From the NCBI RefSeq assembly GCF_002741055.1, contig NZ_CP016809.1, forward strand, positions 2,502,501 to 2,566,500: a stretch of DNA of 64,000 nt, read 5' to 3'. Positions 36,301-45,068 of this stretch are shown one piece after another (within the stretch, counting starts at the first letter, position 1; each line of letters opens with the position of its first letter). The DNA is from Paenibacillus ihbetae (lineage in GTDB: Bacteria; Bacillota; Bacilli; Paenibacillales; Paenibacillaceae). The notes beneath the pieces were generated by a model that was given only the letters and a program-made list of their open reading frames with translations, made no database searches and had not been told where the DNA came from. The translations under genes and the position numbers were made by a program.

Positions 36301-38430
36301 GAGGCGATCCAGGACCAGGCGGTTACTTCAGACAAAATCGCACCGCAGGCAATTGAAGGCGCTCATCTCGGCCTGGAATCCATCTCGGGCAAGCATATTG
36401 TGCAGGAAGCCATATACGGTTACCACCTGAAGAAAAAATCCATCACATTAAATCACTTAGCGGACGAAGCTCGCACGCCAGAGATGTTGTTTCATGACGG
36501 CAGCATTCCGGGTTCCAAGCTGGGCGTCCAGTCCGTCTCGGAAGCCCATCTCTCGCCTGCGTCGGTATCCGAGCAGGCGCTGAAACCAAACTCCGTAAGC
36601 GGGGACAAAATCAAGCCGCTCTCCATCAGCGCCGGGCACCTGCAGCAGGCGAGCATCCTGTCCGACCATCTGGGGGCGGACATCGTCCAATCCGAGCATA
36701 TCAGGGACAACGCCGTGACGGATCGCCATCTTGCTCCGGGTTCAGTCGGATCGCACCATATTCAAGAAATAAGCATTGCATCTTCCCATTTAGCGGAAGG
36801 AAGCATTCTTTCAGGTCATATTACAGAGGGCTCTGTAAACAGCCAGCATATCGCAGAAGGCTCTGTCGGTTCCAAACACATTGAGCTGTTCGCGATTCAG
36901 AGCCACCATCTTGCCCCTTATTCCGTTAATGCCGCCCATCTGGGGAATCTATCCGTAGGGCACGTGCATCTGCAGCCGGACAGTGTCGGCGTGGATCAAC
37001 TGCAGCCGGGTTCGGTAAGATCCCGGCAATTAGCCGAAGGTGCGGTCCTTCCCCACCACCTTCAGAAGCACTGCATCAGTACAGAGCATATCGAAGCCGG
37101 GGCGATTACGGGGGAACTCATAGCTGAAGGAACGATGACTGGAGATAAGATCGCGGACGGAGCCATTACAGGCTCGCACATCTCCGACGGTGCCATCGAG
37201 AGCAGGCATCTGGGACCGGATGCTTTCAGCGGCTTCACCCTCGCCGATGGAGCCATTGACAGTGCCAAGCTGGGAATAAAGGCAGTGACCAGCGCTCATT
37301 TGAACGACGCCGCTGTCACAGGACTCCACATTGCGCAGGGCGCCATTACAAGCACTCATGTGGCCGATGGCTCCATCGAGAGCAGACATCTCAAGCCGGA
37401 TGCTTTCAGCGGATTCACGCTTACCGATGCTTCCGTCACCGGGGAGCATATTGCCCAAGGTACTGTTACGGGCTCGCATATTGCTGAAGGGTCTCTGAGC
37501 GGGGCGCACATCGCCGAGGGGGCCATTGAGAGCAGGCATCTAAGTCCAGACGCCTTCAGCGGATTCACCCTTACCGATGCTTCCGTCACCGGGGAGCATA
37601 TTGCCCAAGGTACTGTTACGGGCTCGCATATTGCTGAAGGGTCTCTGAGCGGGGCGCACATCGCCGAGGGGGCCATTGAGAGCAGGCATCTAAGTCCAGA
37701 CGCCTTCAGCGGCTTCACACTGGCCGATGCCTCCGTCACCGGAGAGCAAATCGCTCAAGGCGCTATTACGGGCTCGCATATTGCTGAAGGGTCTCTGGGC
37801 GGGACACACATTGCCGAGGGGGCCATCGAGAGCAGGCATCTCGGACCGGACGCCTTCAGCGGCTTCACGCTAGTCGACGGTTCCGTCACCGGAGAACAAA
37901 TTGCCCAAGGCACCATTACAGGCTCGCATGTTGCTGAAGGATCTCTGGGCGGAGCGCACATCGCCGACGGAGCCATCGAGAGCAGGCATCTCGGACCGGA
38001 CGCCTTCAGCGGCTTCACGCTCGCCGATGGTTCCGTCACCGGAGAGCAAATCGCCCAAGGCGCTATTACGGGCTCGCATGTCGCTGATGGATCTCTGGGC
38101 GGAGCGCATATCGCCGAGGGGGCCATTGAGAGCGAGCATCTCGGATTTACGCCAGTGCGCGGAACGGCCGGACAGATGAAGCTCCAACAATTTGGCATGA
38201 CGCCTTTCGTGTTGAACGGTCCTGAAGCCAAAGCCGAAGTGGGGGTTCAATTCGAGGAGCCCTTTGGCGGCATCAACTATGTCATCGTAGGCATGAGCAA
38301 CAATCCCGGCTTCCAGATTTCGCTGAAATCCCAGCAAGAGGACAGTGCCGTGCTCGAGGTCGTACGTCAGCCCGGCTGCAATCTGGCCTATGGCTTCATA
38401 TCCTGGATTGCGATTGGTCCTTCCCTGTAG
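33379..38430 (+). CDS. Giant decapeptide-repeat protein (WIAG-tail-like)
   Basis: A 1683-residue protein with a basic start, a Glu/Gln-rich N-terminal 130 residues without signal peptide, then roughly 140 repeats of about ten residues of the form DGAVTSSKIA / EGSVESRHLA, and a non-repetitive C-terminal domain of about 90 residues ending SWIAIGPSL. The regular pattern of small, beta-branched and His/Lys positions suggests an elongated beta-solenoid or trimeric fibre, like phage tail fibres or spore-surface filaments. The end recalls proteins named for a WIAG tail in Paenibacillus; this is from memory. The TTG start at 33379 follows AAGGAG by about ten bases. The role is unknown; a sporulation promoter is possible. 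Confidence 0.88.
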   Translation: MKKKKKTSSSSTQPFRVDPSTRELDLLERGTGRNSKKEKEARILSAASVVDSDEDLVGLAELKQEQENEQQFEQEIRQEPDEIQIQVIHDILAEQNPCNPPSEVFPSQEKPADTTSFAAIHAEQEQLLADKEMPGVKGAFIYTEDIGEYAITDSRIASRAVTASKIAPGAVGSEALQDYSVSSIHITDEAVTSSKIAPLSITSDHLMDGSLSTRKLRDGAVNGSKIKDGAITAQKLADHAVEGNKIADGAVTARHLQHLIVTTELLDDQSVRGDKIASSGIETRHLANGAVHSSKLADYAVTTTKIRDGAISSEKIEYGAVTGSHIQQGSVESGHLAPGAVTSEHLAYGSVGSNQIAEGAVGSAHLQAGTILSRHIADGAIGTEQIRHGSIGDEQLASGAVASRHLADSSITSFKLADQSVHTAKLVEQAVTASKIADQSILPSKIANEAVQTRHLSKGSVESAHIVDQAISTQHLADQAVNASHIAEGSLTPKHFAPESVTGSAIKPKAVGPQHLADGAVARQHIQPESIGDKQLAPGSVTSSKLALGSVGGAIIALDGVTSVNIAKQSILQHHLAQGSVGTNALQEGAVRSAHLSDQAIEARHLKAESVQSKALARGSVTADKIAEGSVTESAIGNGAIAPRHLGDHAVTSLKLSPESVSTDKLVDLAVTSSKLAEGSVTADKIAQKAVQSAHLSPGSVSGEAIQDQAVTSDKIAPLAVESTHLGLESISGKHIVQEAIHGYHIKKKSVTLNLLADEARTPEMLFNDGSIPGSKLGVQSVSEAHLSPASVSEQALKPNSVSGDKIKPLSISAGHLQQASVLSNHLGTDIVKSEHIGDSAVTDRHLAPDSVKAHHIQSSSIESDHIAVQAISARHLAEQAVNSDHIAEGCLIPKHFAPDSVTESAIGDGAIVPRHLGDHAVTSLKLSPESVSTDKLVDLAVTSSKLAEGSVTSDKIAQKAVQSAHLSPGSVSGEAIQDQAVTSDKIAPQAIEGAHLGLESISGKHIVQEAIYGYHLKKKSITLNHLADEARTPEMLFHDGSIPGSKLGVQSVSEAHLSPASVSEQALKPNSVSGDKIKPLSISAGHLQQASILSDHLGADIVQSEHIRDNAVTDRHLAPGSVGSHHIQEISIASSHLAEGSILSGHITEGSVNSQHIAEGSVGSKHIELFAIQSHHLAPYSVNAAHLGNLSVGHVHLQPDSVGVDQLQPGSVRSRQLAEGAVLPHHLQKHCISTEHIEAGAITGELIAEGTMTGDKIADGAITGSHISDGAIESRHLGPDAFSGFTLADGAIDSAKLGIKAVTSAHLNDAAVTGLHIAQGAITSTHVADGSIESRHLKPDAFSGFTLTDASVTGEHIAQGTVTGSHIAEGSLSGAHIAEGAIESRHLSPDAFSGFTLTDASVTGEHIAQGTVTGSHIAEGSLSGAHIAEGAIESRHLSPDAFSGFTLADASVTGEQIAQGAITGSHIAEGSLGGTHIAEGAIESRHLGPDAFSGFTLVDGSVTGEQIAQGTITGSHVAEGSLGGAHIADGAIESRHLGPDAFSGFTLADGSVTGEQIAQGAITGSHVADGSLGGAHIAEGAIESEHLGFTPVRGTAGQMKLQQFGMTPFVLNGPEAKAEVGVQFEEPFGGINYVIVGMSNNPGFQISLKSQQEDSAVLEVVRQPGCNLAYGFISWIAIGPSL
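35281..36750. repeat. Segmental duplication (813-bp offset) inside the repeat gene
   Basis: The stretch from about 35281 to 35935 recurs from about 36094 to 36748, with few changes and an exact 813-bp offset (271 codons). Both copies carry the same interrupting segment ADEARTPEMLF. This shows a large in-frame duplication on top of the decapeptide pattern. Confidence 0.88.
37381..38130. repeat. Five 150-bp tandem repeats inside the repeat gene
   Basis: Units start at about 37381, 37531, 37681, 37831 and 37981, each coding 50 residues that include SRHLGPDAFSGFTL. Units near 37441 and 37591 are identical over at least 120 bp, so the expansion is recent. Confidence 0.92.
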
Positions 38431-38449
38431 AACGTTCACGAATCTTTAC

Positions 38450-38484
38450 AGGACTCCCCCGACCTCAGTCTCCGGGGAGTCCTT
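38450..38484 (+). terminator. Terminator of the repeat-protein gene
   Basis: Stem AGGACTCCCC / GGGGAGTCCT with an inner GAC/GTC pairing, followed by TTT, 20 nt past the stop. Confidence 0.85.
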
Positions 38485-38631
38485 TATGTACACGACCGCA
38501 GCTCGAGGTGCCCATCCGGGGATTTGCATGTTTGCAAAGTCGATGCAGCAAGTTCCGATCAATGAAAAGCATGGCAGCCCGCTGACACCCTCCGCTCCTG
38601 GACAGCTATTTCAAATGGTCTATATTATGCC

Positions 38632-38660
38632 AAAAAAGACGAGCCATAGTGCTCGTCTTT
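38632..38660 (-). terminator. Terminator of the MFS gene
   Basis: Stem AAAGACGAGC / GCTCGTCTTT followed by six T on the minus strand. It also faces the plus strand. It lies about 200 nt past the MFS stop. The rest of 38485-38861 shows no gene. Confidence 0.75.
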
Positions 38661-38861
38661 AATATGAATGAAAATCGCTTGATGATGAATTGGGCGGAGC
38701 GAGCAGCTCACTGCTTTCAGCGGTTGAAAAGAGGTCCCTTTTAAGTACCTGTGGCGCGACAATCACCTTCTATTGCCGATACAAGTCCCTATTCGGTACA
38801 TTTGACGGACCTGTGCTGCATTACGAAAAAAATGCCCCTACGTATTTTCATTGCGCCTAAG

Positions 38862-40112
38862 TTACATGCTTGAAGCTTCCCTCACATCGTGACCGTTTGA
38901 GCCCGGCGCCCATCGGGCCCGTGCCCCGAACGCATAGCATCCGGATAAGAATAAAATCCCTGCCGCAGCCATAAAGGTCGTCCTGACGCCAAATCGGTCT
39001 ATGACATACCCGAACAACAGCGTGGACGCTCCAAACACGAGTGAGATCAGCGAGCTTTGCGCTGCATACACTTTCGGCATCATCTGCAGGGACGCGCTGC
39101 GCTGAAGCATGGTTTGCAATGAAATCGCCTTGAGCTGGTCAAACAGGCCAAACCCTGACGAAAACATTAATGCCAGCCACGGAATCGAGGTCATTCCAAA
39201 GCCGAACGTCATCAGGCTGATGCCGAAGGAGGCATATACGGTTAAGCCGACGATATGGCGATCCATCCACCTCGAGCCCTTCATGCCGCACCATCCCCCT
39301 GCCATCAATCCCAGAAAAAAGCTGGCGTTAATATATCCCCACCAAGCCTCTTCCTTGTGCAGCACCTCGGACACGTATACATATACGATAGCAGCGATCC
39401 ACACGACACCGGCAATGGATTCCAGCACGTAGATAACGTGGATCGTCCGCAAAGCGGGCTGTTTCCAGATGAGTACCCAGCCTTCACGCATGGAGCTCCA
39501 ATAAGGAGTTCGAGCCTTCCGTTCGCTTGAGTTTTCTAAAACCCACGGATCCTCCATCCTCTTCGTCAATACAGCGGCAGCGGCTGCCAATACGACGGTC
39601 AACCAGATAACCTGACCGCCTCCGAATATGGCCACCAGCATTCCCCCGGCAGCCCATCCGCCTAACTGAACCATCTGGTCGACGACGGCAACGAAGCTGT
39701 TCGCCCGGGTTAATTCATCCCGCGGAACAACCCTCGGGAGCATCGCATGGCTCGCCGGAGCGGCCCAGCCGTCCAGGAACGAGATAAGGAGCACCATTAC
39801 AAGAATCACATACACCGTCATCTCTTGATTACCCAGTGCATATCGGGTCATGACGAGCAGCAGCAGTACCGCCGTCTTTCCCCATTGTGAGATGAGAAGC
39901 AGCGACTTAAGGGCGTATTTGTCCATCAGTACGGGCGCAAAGCCCCCGCTAATAAATCGAGCCAGCGTGGTAACAAAAGGAATCATCGCCATATGCATGG
40001 CAGATCCCGTGATCTCATGGACGATCGCCATTAGCCCGACAACGTAAAATAAATCACCGCAATTGGCAAGGGCCTGGCCGATCCAGAGATAGCGGAAAGA
40101 TTTGCTCTTCAT
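38862..40112 (-). CDS. MFS transporter
   Basis: A 416-residue major facilitator protein with about 12 helices. The N-terminal pattern FRYLWIGQALANCGDLFYVVGL is typical of the MFS branch that includes the macrolide and siderophore exporters (MefA/EntS-like). The motif-A loop is seen as FAPVLMDKYALK. The substrate is unknown. ACGGGGT precedes the ATG. It is a single gene, divergent from the sigma factor. Confidence 0.9.
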   Translation of the reverse strand: MKSKSFRYLWIGQALANCGDLFYVVGLMAIVHEITGSAMHMAMIPFVTTLARFISGGFAPVLMDKYALKSLLLISQWGKTAVLLLLVMTRYALGNQEMTVYVILVMVLLISFLDGWAAPASHAMLPRVVPRDELTRANSFVAVVDQMVQLGGWAAGGMLVAIFGGGQVIWLTVVLAAAAAVLTKRMEDPWVLENSSERKARTPYWSSMREGWVLIWKQPALRTIHVIYVLESIAGVVWIAAIVYVYVSEVLHKEEAWWGYINASFFLGLMAGGWCGMKGSRWMDRHIVGLTVYASFGISLMTFGFGMTSIPWLALMFSSGFGLFDQLKAISLQTMLQRSASLQMMPKVYAAQSSLISLVFGASTLLFGYVIDRFGVRTTFMAAAGILFLSGCYAFGARARWAPGSNGHDVREASSM

Positions 40113-40509
40113 GGTTCTACCCCGTTTCTTTCAGTATTCAATTGTATGGGTGGTGGGGTAGTAACCTACATGTTCCAGCCTCGCTTCCTTGTCTTCTATG
40201 TTCACAGGGTAACATAATTCCCTGCCGCTTGTTAACCTAAAGCAACGAAATCAATGCATTGCAATTTTCTTGAGTGTCACTCGCCTTCGATCCTTCGATT
40301 CTTAGCTTCGGCTTGTCTCCAGATACTTCCATGTTTTTTTAGTCGTGTGCTAAAACTATTTCGGCTTCTACCCGGTCTAATAGTCGGTATGGCCGACAAG
40401 AATGGAGCAGGCCAGCGAACGCTGCATCTTCCATGCGCGCGCCAGCATCGATCCTTTGCAGCAGCAGCCGATTCTGTACAGCATCATCAAGACGTTTAAA
40501 TAGCAAGGA
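40113..40509. other. Divergent intergenic region
   Basis: Lies between the MFS gene and the ECF sigma gene. I see no clear promoter pair, hairpin or gene. An autoregulated ECF promoter may be hidden near 40440-40490. Confidence 0.35.
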
Positions 40510-41025
40510 GTGAGTGAACTGGCCAAGGCACTTTCGCAGCAGCAGTTCAGCGAAGATATTACGAGGTGCAGCGGGAAGCTGTACCGGGTGGCATATTGTT
40601 ATGTCAAAAATGAGCAGGACGCCCTGGATATCGTATCAGAAGCGACATACAAGGCTTATCTTTCTTATGAGCGGATGAAGACGCCGCAGTATTTCGAATC
40701 CTGGATTACCCGGATCGTGATTCACTGTGCGCTCGATCGTCTGAACCGAAACAAGCGGATCACCTTTATGGAGGATCAGACCCAGGAATACGCGGCTGCC
40801 GAACTCGCGGTTCCGCTGGAAGAGAAGCTGGATTTATATGAGGCGATGGACCGGCTTGCGCCGGAGGAGAAGGCGTATATTATTTTGAAATTTTTCGAAG
40901 ACCTGCGCTTCAGAGACATTGCCGATGTCCTGGAGCTGCCGGAGAACACGGTCAAAACCCGGTTTTACCGCATCATCGGAAAGCTTAAACAATATTTGGT
41001 CGAAGGAGAGGTCGAGGGATTATGA
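40510..41025 (+). CDS. ECF-type RNA polymerase sigma factor
   Basis: A 171-residue sigma-70 family protein with region 2 (DALDIVSEATYKAYLSYERM) and region 4 (FRDIADVLELPENTVKTRFYR). These direct RNA polymerase to a small regulon. The GTG at 40510 overlaps AAGGAG, so spacing is poor; a CTG at 40519, in frame, has better spacing but is a rare start. The stop overlaps the start of the membrane partner as ATGA, typical of a sigma / anti-sigma pair. Confidence 0.9.
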   Translation: MSELAKALSQQQFSEDITRCSGKLYRVAYCYVKNEQDALDIVSEATYKAYLSYERMKTPQYFESWITRIVIHCALDRLNRNKRITFMEDQTQEYAAAELAVPLEEKLDLYEAMDRLAPEEKAYIILKFFEDLRFRDIADVLELPENTVKTRFYRIIGKLKQYLVEGEVEGL

Positions 41026-41870
41026 CGGGTAAGGAACGTTATGAACAGATCAAAATTCCGGCTCAGCTGGCCAGCGTGATGGAGTCGGCACGGCACAAAG
41101 CAGCCGCACGCAAACGATCCTTCCGCTTGATGCGATACGCCAGCGCGGTTGCCGCCAGCATCGTCCTGTTGTTTGTCGTTAACATCCCGGGCGTTGCTAA
41201 TGCCTTGTCCAAAGTCCCGGTCGTAGGCAGCATTGTGCAGGTGCTTCAATTTGGCGGGGGCGGTGAGCGGACCGATGGCGTAAGCGTCGACACCGAGACG
41301 GTAGAGGATGTGCTTCGCATCAACTTCGACCAGGCAGGCGAAACGGTATCCAGCGTGCCAGCCTTTGCCGTCGAGCATCGGAAAGCCCCGAACAGGCTCA
41401 TCTTTACGATCAGCGGCGTTCGAAATTTCGATTATGATGCCGTCAAGAACGACCTGCTGGCTCTTCCCCTCGTGGAGGACGTCTATGAAAATATTATCCT
41501 TGATGATTCCGCGATGCGCTTTGTGGTGGAGCTGAAGGATGGCGTGACCCATTCCGTGTCGGAGTACCGGAACCCGGGTTATATCGAGCTGAGACTTGCC
41601 TCCACCGGCAAACAGATAAAGCCCCGCGAAGTGTTTTATATCCGTAGTGAAGCTATGCCGCAGGGAGAGTCCCTTGCAATGCTCGAGGAGATTTACTACG
41701 AAGACGACGTAACGTTTATTAAGACAGCCGGCGGAGATTTCATTGCCGTGATCGGGGGGTTCACTACCCGGGAGGAAGCAGAAAAGAAGCTCGGCGAAAT
41801 CTCATCCCGTGAAGGCTATGGCGGTGATCTTCGGATTGACAGCTGGATGAGTAATGCCCGTCCGGATTAA
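41022..41870 (+). CDS. Membrane partner of the ECF sigma factor (anti-sigma-like, DUF4179-type) with SPOR-like end
   Basis: A 282-residue protein. A short cytosolic basic region (1-36) precedes one membrane helix (about 40-58), followed by an extracellular part. The N-terminal part resembles the DUF4179 partners of ECF sigma factors. The extracellular part has a segment like an AMIN or beta-sandwich domain (FVVELKDGVTH) and ends with FIAVIGGFTTREEAEKKLGE, which resembles a SPOR peptidoglycan-binding repeat. It is coupled to the sigma gene by a four-base overlap and is probably its inhibitor, sensing the envelope. That role is inferred. Confidence 0.75.
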   Translation: MTGKERYEQIKIPAQLASVMESARHKAAARKRSFRLMRYASAVAASIVLLFVVNIPGVANALSKVPVVGSIVQVLQFGGGGERTDGVSVDTETVEDVLRINFDQAGETVSSVPAFAVEHRKAPNRLIFTISGVRNFDYDAVKNDLLALPLVEDVYENIILDDSAMRFVVELKDGVTHSVSEYRNPGYIELRLASTGKQIKPREVFYIRSEAMPQGESLAMLEEIYYEDDVTFIKTAGGDFIAVIGGFTTREEAEKKLGEISSREGYGGDLRIDSWMSNARPD

Positions 41871-41931
41871 GAGGCACGAGGAGTTCAATACTCAGGGGAA
41901 GACCTGCAATTTAACGAGCCTTAAATATACC

Positions 41932-41967
41932 GCAGCCCGGCTCCATCTATCGGAGCCGGGCTGCTTC
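41932..41967 (+). terminator. Terminator of the sigma operon
   Basis: Stem GCAGCCCGGCTCC / GGAGCCGGGCTGC with loop ATCTATC, followed by TTCT, about 60 nt past the stop. Confidence 0.85.
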
Positions 41968-42072
41968 TGCTGGGAAGTGATTTTTAAGAAAAGGCCGTTA
42001 ATGAGATCAGGATAACCTTATCAATCATCCAAATTTCCCTGCCATGCCGAGAAACTGGCGAATGGTTCGCAA

Positions 42073-43134
42073 TTATGACGGCCGACCCGGATATATCATC
42101 ACCTTCACACTGGTGTCCTTCTGCGTGCGAGCCAGCTCCACGGCCTCTTGAATCCGGTCCAGCGGGAATTCATGGGTAATGATGTCCCGGATCCGGCTGC
42201 CGTTGTTCTGCAGCAGCCGAATCGCGGCCGGGTACGTATTGGCATAGCGGAACACGCCGTACACGTCCAGCTCGGCATCCACCAGTGCGCCGATATCGAC
42301 AGGAATGGCGTCCTTCGTCGGCAGGCCGACAAACACGATCCGTCCGCCACGGTTCACGTAGTCGATGGAGCCTTCAATCGCTCCCGCATTGCCGGACGTC
42401 TCGATGATCAGGTCGACGCCTTCTCCCCCGGTCAGCTCCCTGAGCCGCTCAGGCACGTCATCCGACAGCGGATTGATTACGCCGGCAGCGCCGATCCGCG
42501 TGGCCAAATCGCGTCGGAATTCCACTACATCGCTGCCGTACACCTGCGATGCCCCGGACAGCTTGGCCGCTTCGATGGCTAAGAGACCGATCGGTCCGAG
42601 GCCGAGCACCAGCACCCGGTCCTCCGGGCGGATCCCGCCCCGGCGAACCGCATGGAGGCCAACGGACAGCGGCTCCAGCAGCGCGCCTTCCTCAAAGGAC
42701 ATTTCGTCCGGCAGCTTGAACAGAAAATCGCTGCGAACCGCCACGTATTCCGCCCACGCCCCGTCCACCGGAGGGGTGGCCATGAATACGACATCCGGGC
42801 AGAGGTTGTACCGGCCGCTCTTGCAATACGCGCAGCGACCGCAGGTTACGCCCGGCTCGACGGCGACCCGGTCTCCTACCGATACATTCGTCACTTGATC
42901 CCCCGTCTGAACCACAATGCCTGCTAGCTCGTGCCCCAGAATGAGCGGCTCCTTGACCTCATATCTGCCGATGCGTCCATGCTCATAGTAATGGACATCC
43001 GAACCGCAAATGCCGATGCAGTAAACCTGAATGAGCGCTTCATCCGGCTTCGGCTCGGGAACGGGAACCTGCTTCACGCCGATCGACATCGGCTTGTCCA
43101 GAACGGCCGCTGCCATCATTTTCGATTGTGACAT
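42073..43134 (-). CDS. Zinc-dependent sorbitol/polyol dehydrogenase-like enzyme
   Basis: A 353-residue medium-chain dehydrogenase oxidising a polyol with NAD+. Catalytic zinc ligands lie in GICGSDVHYYEHG and LGHELAG. Four structural zinc Cys lie in CGRCAYCKSGRYNLC, and the NAD loop is GLGPIGLLA. The stretch SDVHYYEHGRIG is characteristic of the sorbitol dehydrogenase (GutB) branch. I chose ATG 43134, preceded by GAGGTG. The open frame runs 45 codons further upstream, into the alpha-glucosidase end. It starts 19 nt after that gene, so the two form an operon for sugar use. Confidence 0.9.
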   Translation of the reverse strand: MSQSKMMAAAVLDKPMSIGVKQVPVPEPKPDEALIQVYCIGICGSDVHYYEHGRIGRYEVKEPLILGHELAGIVVQTGDQVTNVSVGDRVAVEPGVTCGRCAYCKSGRYNLCPDVVFMATPPVDGAWAEYVAVRSDFLFKLPDEMSFEEGALLEPLSVGLHAVRRGGIRPEDRVLVLGLGPIGLLAIEAAKLSGASQVYGSDVVEFRRDLATRIGAAGVINPLSDDVPERLRELTGGEGVDLIIETSGNAGAIEGSIDYVNRGGRIVFVGLPTKDAIPVDIGALVDAELDVYGVFRYANTYPAAIRLLQNNGSRIRDIITHEFPLDRIQEAVELARTQKDTSVKVMIYPGRPS

Positions 43135-43153
43135 ACTGACAACACCTCGAATC

Positions 43154-44851
43154 TCAAGTAATCGCTTTCTCCTGTAGTGTAACATGATATACAACCGCTT
43201 CATAAGGGCGCAGCGTGAATCGCTCCTGTAAAAATTCGGCCGGCGTATAATTGGAGAGAACGACTTCAAGCTTGCGCTCCCGCCACGGGGAGGGCAGGCG
43301 AAGCTCCGGGGTGTTTCCGAAAAAGTTCAAGACGATCAAATAGGCTTCATCCCCTAAGCTCCGGGAGTACATGAAAATTTCCGGATGCTCCTCCAGCCAA
43401 TCGTCATAGGTGCCGTAAATGAGGGTTTGACTGGACTTGCGCAGGCGAATCAATGCCTTGTAATAGTTCAGGATCGAGTCCTCATCCTTCTCCTGCTGCC
43501 GTACATTGATCTCATGGTAATTGGGATTCGGGCGGATCCACGGCACAACGGTCGAGAAGCCTCCGTACAACGAGTCATCCCACTGCATTGGAGTCCTCGC
43601 GTTATCGCGGGCCCGATATGCAATTCTCCGCATCGTCTCCTCTACGTCCTTCCCGTCCAGCAGCCGCTCCCGGTAATAGTTGTAGATCTCCACATCCCGG
43701 TATTGGCTCAGCTCGCTGAAATCCGCATTGGTCATGCCGATCTCCTGTCCTTGATAAATGAACGGCGTCCCTTGCTGGAGCATGAAGAAGGTGGCCAGCA
43801 TCTTGGCCGATTCCTTATGGAAATTCACGGGATCGCCAAAACGCGAGACGGAGCGCGGCTGATCGTGATTCTCCATAAACAGCGCATTCCAGCCGACGCC
43901 CTCCAATCCCTTCTGCCATTTGCGCGTAATACGCTTCAACTCCGCCAAGTCCCACGGGGCAAAATCCCAGCGGCCCTCCGCTCCGAAATCCATGCTGACA
44001 TGCTCGAATTGAAAAATCATATTGAAGGCCCCGTTCTCCTCCCCGATCCACAGATCAGCCTCGGAGACATCGGTTCCGCTGGCCTCGCCCACCGTCATAA
44101 TGTCATACTCCGCAAAGGCTTCGCGCTTGAACTGCTGCAAAAAGTCATGAATGCCTTCAATATTGCGGTGGCCCGGATTCGCATCGACATAACGGAAATT
44201 GCCCGGATTCGGCATGTCCGGGAGACCCGGCGCTTTTTTGATATGCGTTATGGCGTCCACGCGGAAGCCGTCAATGCCCTTGTCGAGCCACCAGCGGATC
44301 ATGCGGACCAGCTCCTGCCTCACCTCCGGATTCTCCATATTAAGATCCGGCTGCTTTCTCGAGTAGAGATGCAGGTAATATTGGCCGGTTTGCTCATCGT
44401 ACTCCCAGGCGGAGCCGTTGAACATCGAGGCCCAATTGTTGGGCTCGGCCCCTTCCTTGGAGTCGCGCCATATGTAATAGTCCCGTTTGGGGTTGTCCCG
44501 GGAAGAGCGGGATTCAATGAACCACGGATGCTCGTCGGACGTGTGGTTCAGAACCAGGTCCATGATGACCCGCATGCCCCGGTCGTGAATTTCGGCCAGG
44601 AGACGGTCAAAATCCTCCATCGAGCCGAACTCCTCCATGATGGCATGATAATCGCTGATGTCATAGCCGTTGTCATCATTGGCCGATTTATAGATCGGGC
44701 AAATCCAGATGACGTCGATGCCGAGCTCCTTCAAATAATCCAAGCGGGATATGACGCCAGGCAAATCGCCGATGCCGTCCTCGTTCGTATCCATAAAGCT
44801 GCGCGGATATATCTCGTAAGCGACAGCTTCTTTCCACCATACTGTTCGCAT
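43154..44851 (-). CDS. GH13 alpha-glucosidase / oligo-1,6-glucosidase
   Basis: A 565-residue cytosolic glycosidase of the oligo-1,6-glucosidase / trehalose-6-phosphate hydrolase group. GH13 regions in order are DLVLNHTSDEH, GFRVDAITH (nucleophile Asp), TVGEASG (acid/base Glu) and MENHDQPRS (transition-state Asp). Length and the start WWKEAVAYEIYPRSF fit. It hydrolyses short alpha-glucosides taken up by the cell. GGGGGAC precedes the ATG. It is cotranscribed with the polyol dehydrogenase. Confidence 0.94.
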   Translation of the reverse strand: MRTVWWKEAVAYEIYPRSFMDTNEDGIGDLPGVISRLDYLKELGIDVIWICPIYKSANDDNGYDISDYHAIMEEFGSMEDFDRLLAEIHDRGMRVIMDLVLNHTSDEHPWFIESRSSRDNPKRDYYIWRDSKEGAEPNNWASMFNGSAWEYDEQTGQYYLHLYSRKQPDLNMENPEVRQELVRMIRWWLDKGIDGFRVDAITHIKKAPGLPDMPNPGNFRYVDANPGHRNIEGIHDFLQQFKREAFAEYDIMTVGEASGTDVSEADLWIGEENGAFNMIFQFEHVSMDFGAEGRWDFAPWDLAELKRITRKWQKGLEGVGWNALFMENHDQPRSVSRFGDPVNFHKESAKMLATFFMLQQGTPFIYQGQEIGMTNADFSELSQYRDVEIYNYYRERLLDGKDVEETMRRIAYRARDNARTPMQWDDSLYGGFSTVVPWIRPNPNYHEINVRQQEKDEDSILNYYKALIRLRKSSQTLIYGTYDDWLEEHPEIFMYSRSLGDEAYLIVLNFFGNTPELRLPSPWRERKLEVVLSNYTPAEFLQERFTLRPYEAVVYHVTLQEKAIT

Positions 44852-45068
44852 TGTTAGTGTCCCCCGTTATGTATGCGGCCCGTGCGGTAGCTGACAGGAC
44901 GCTGCAATGATTGAATGGTGCAGGCAGGAGAGGGCTGGCGTAACTGCAGCGGACGTAAGAGCGGCCGCTCGCCGTTTCGAGATGGCTATGGGTCCCCGTG
45001 CTTCTCCTGTACCTGCCGCTGCATCCAGTATTGCCGGATTGCCCTGCTTATAAGCCCACCATGTGGGA

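Noticed and set aside
35000..38200. The repeat DNA as a CRISPR array
   Set aside because: The repeats are contiguous coding units without unique spacers, and no cas genes are present.
38345..38662. Plus-strand frame past the repeat gene
   Set aside because: It overlaps the repeat gene's end in another frame and crosses two terminators. No ribosome binding site.
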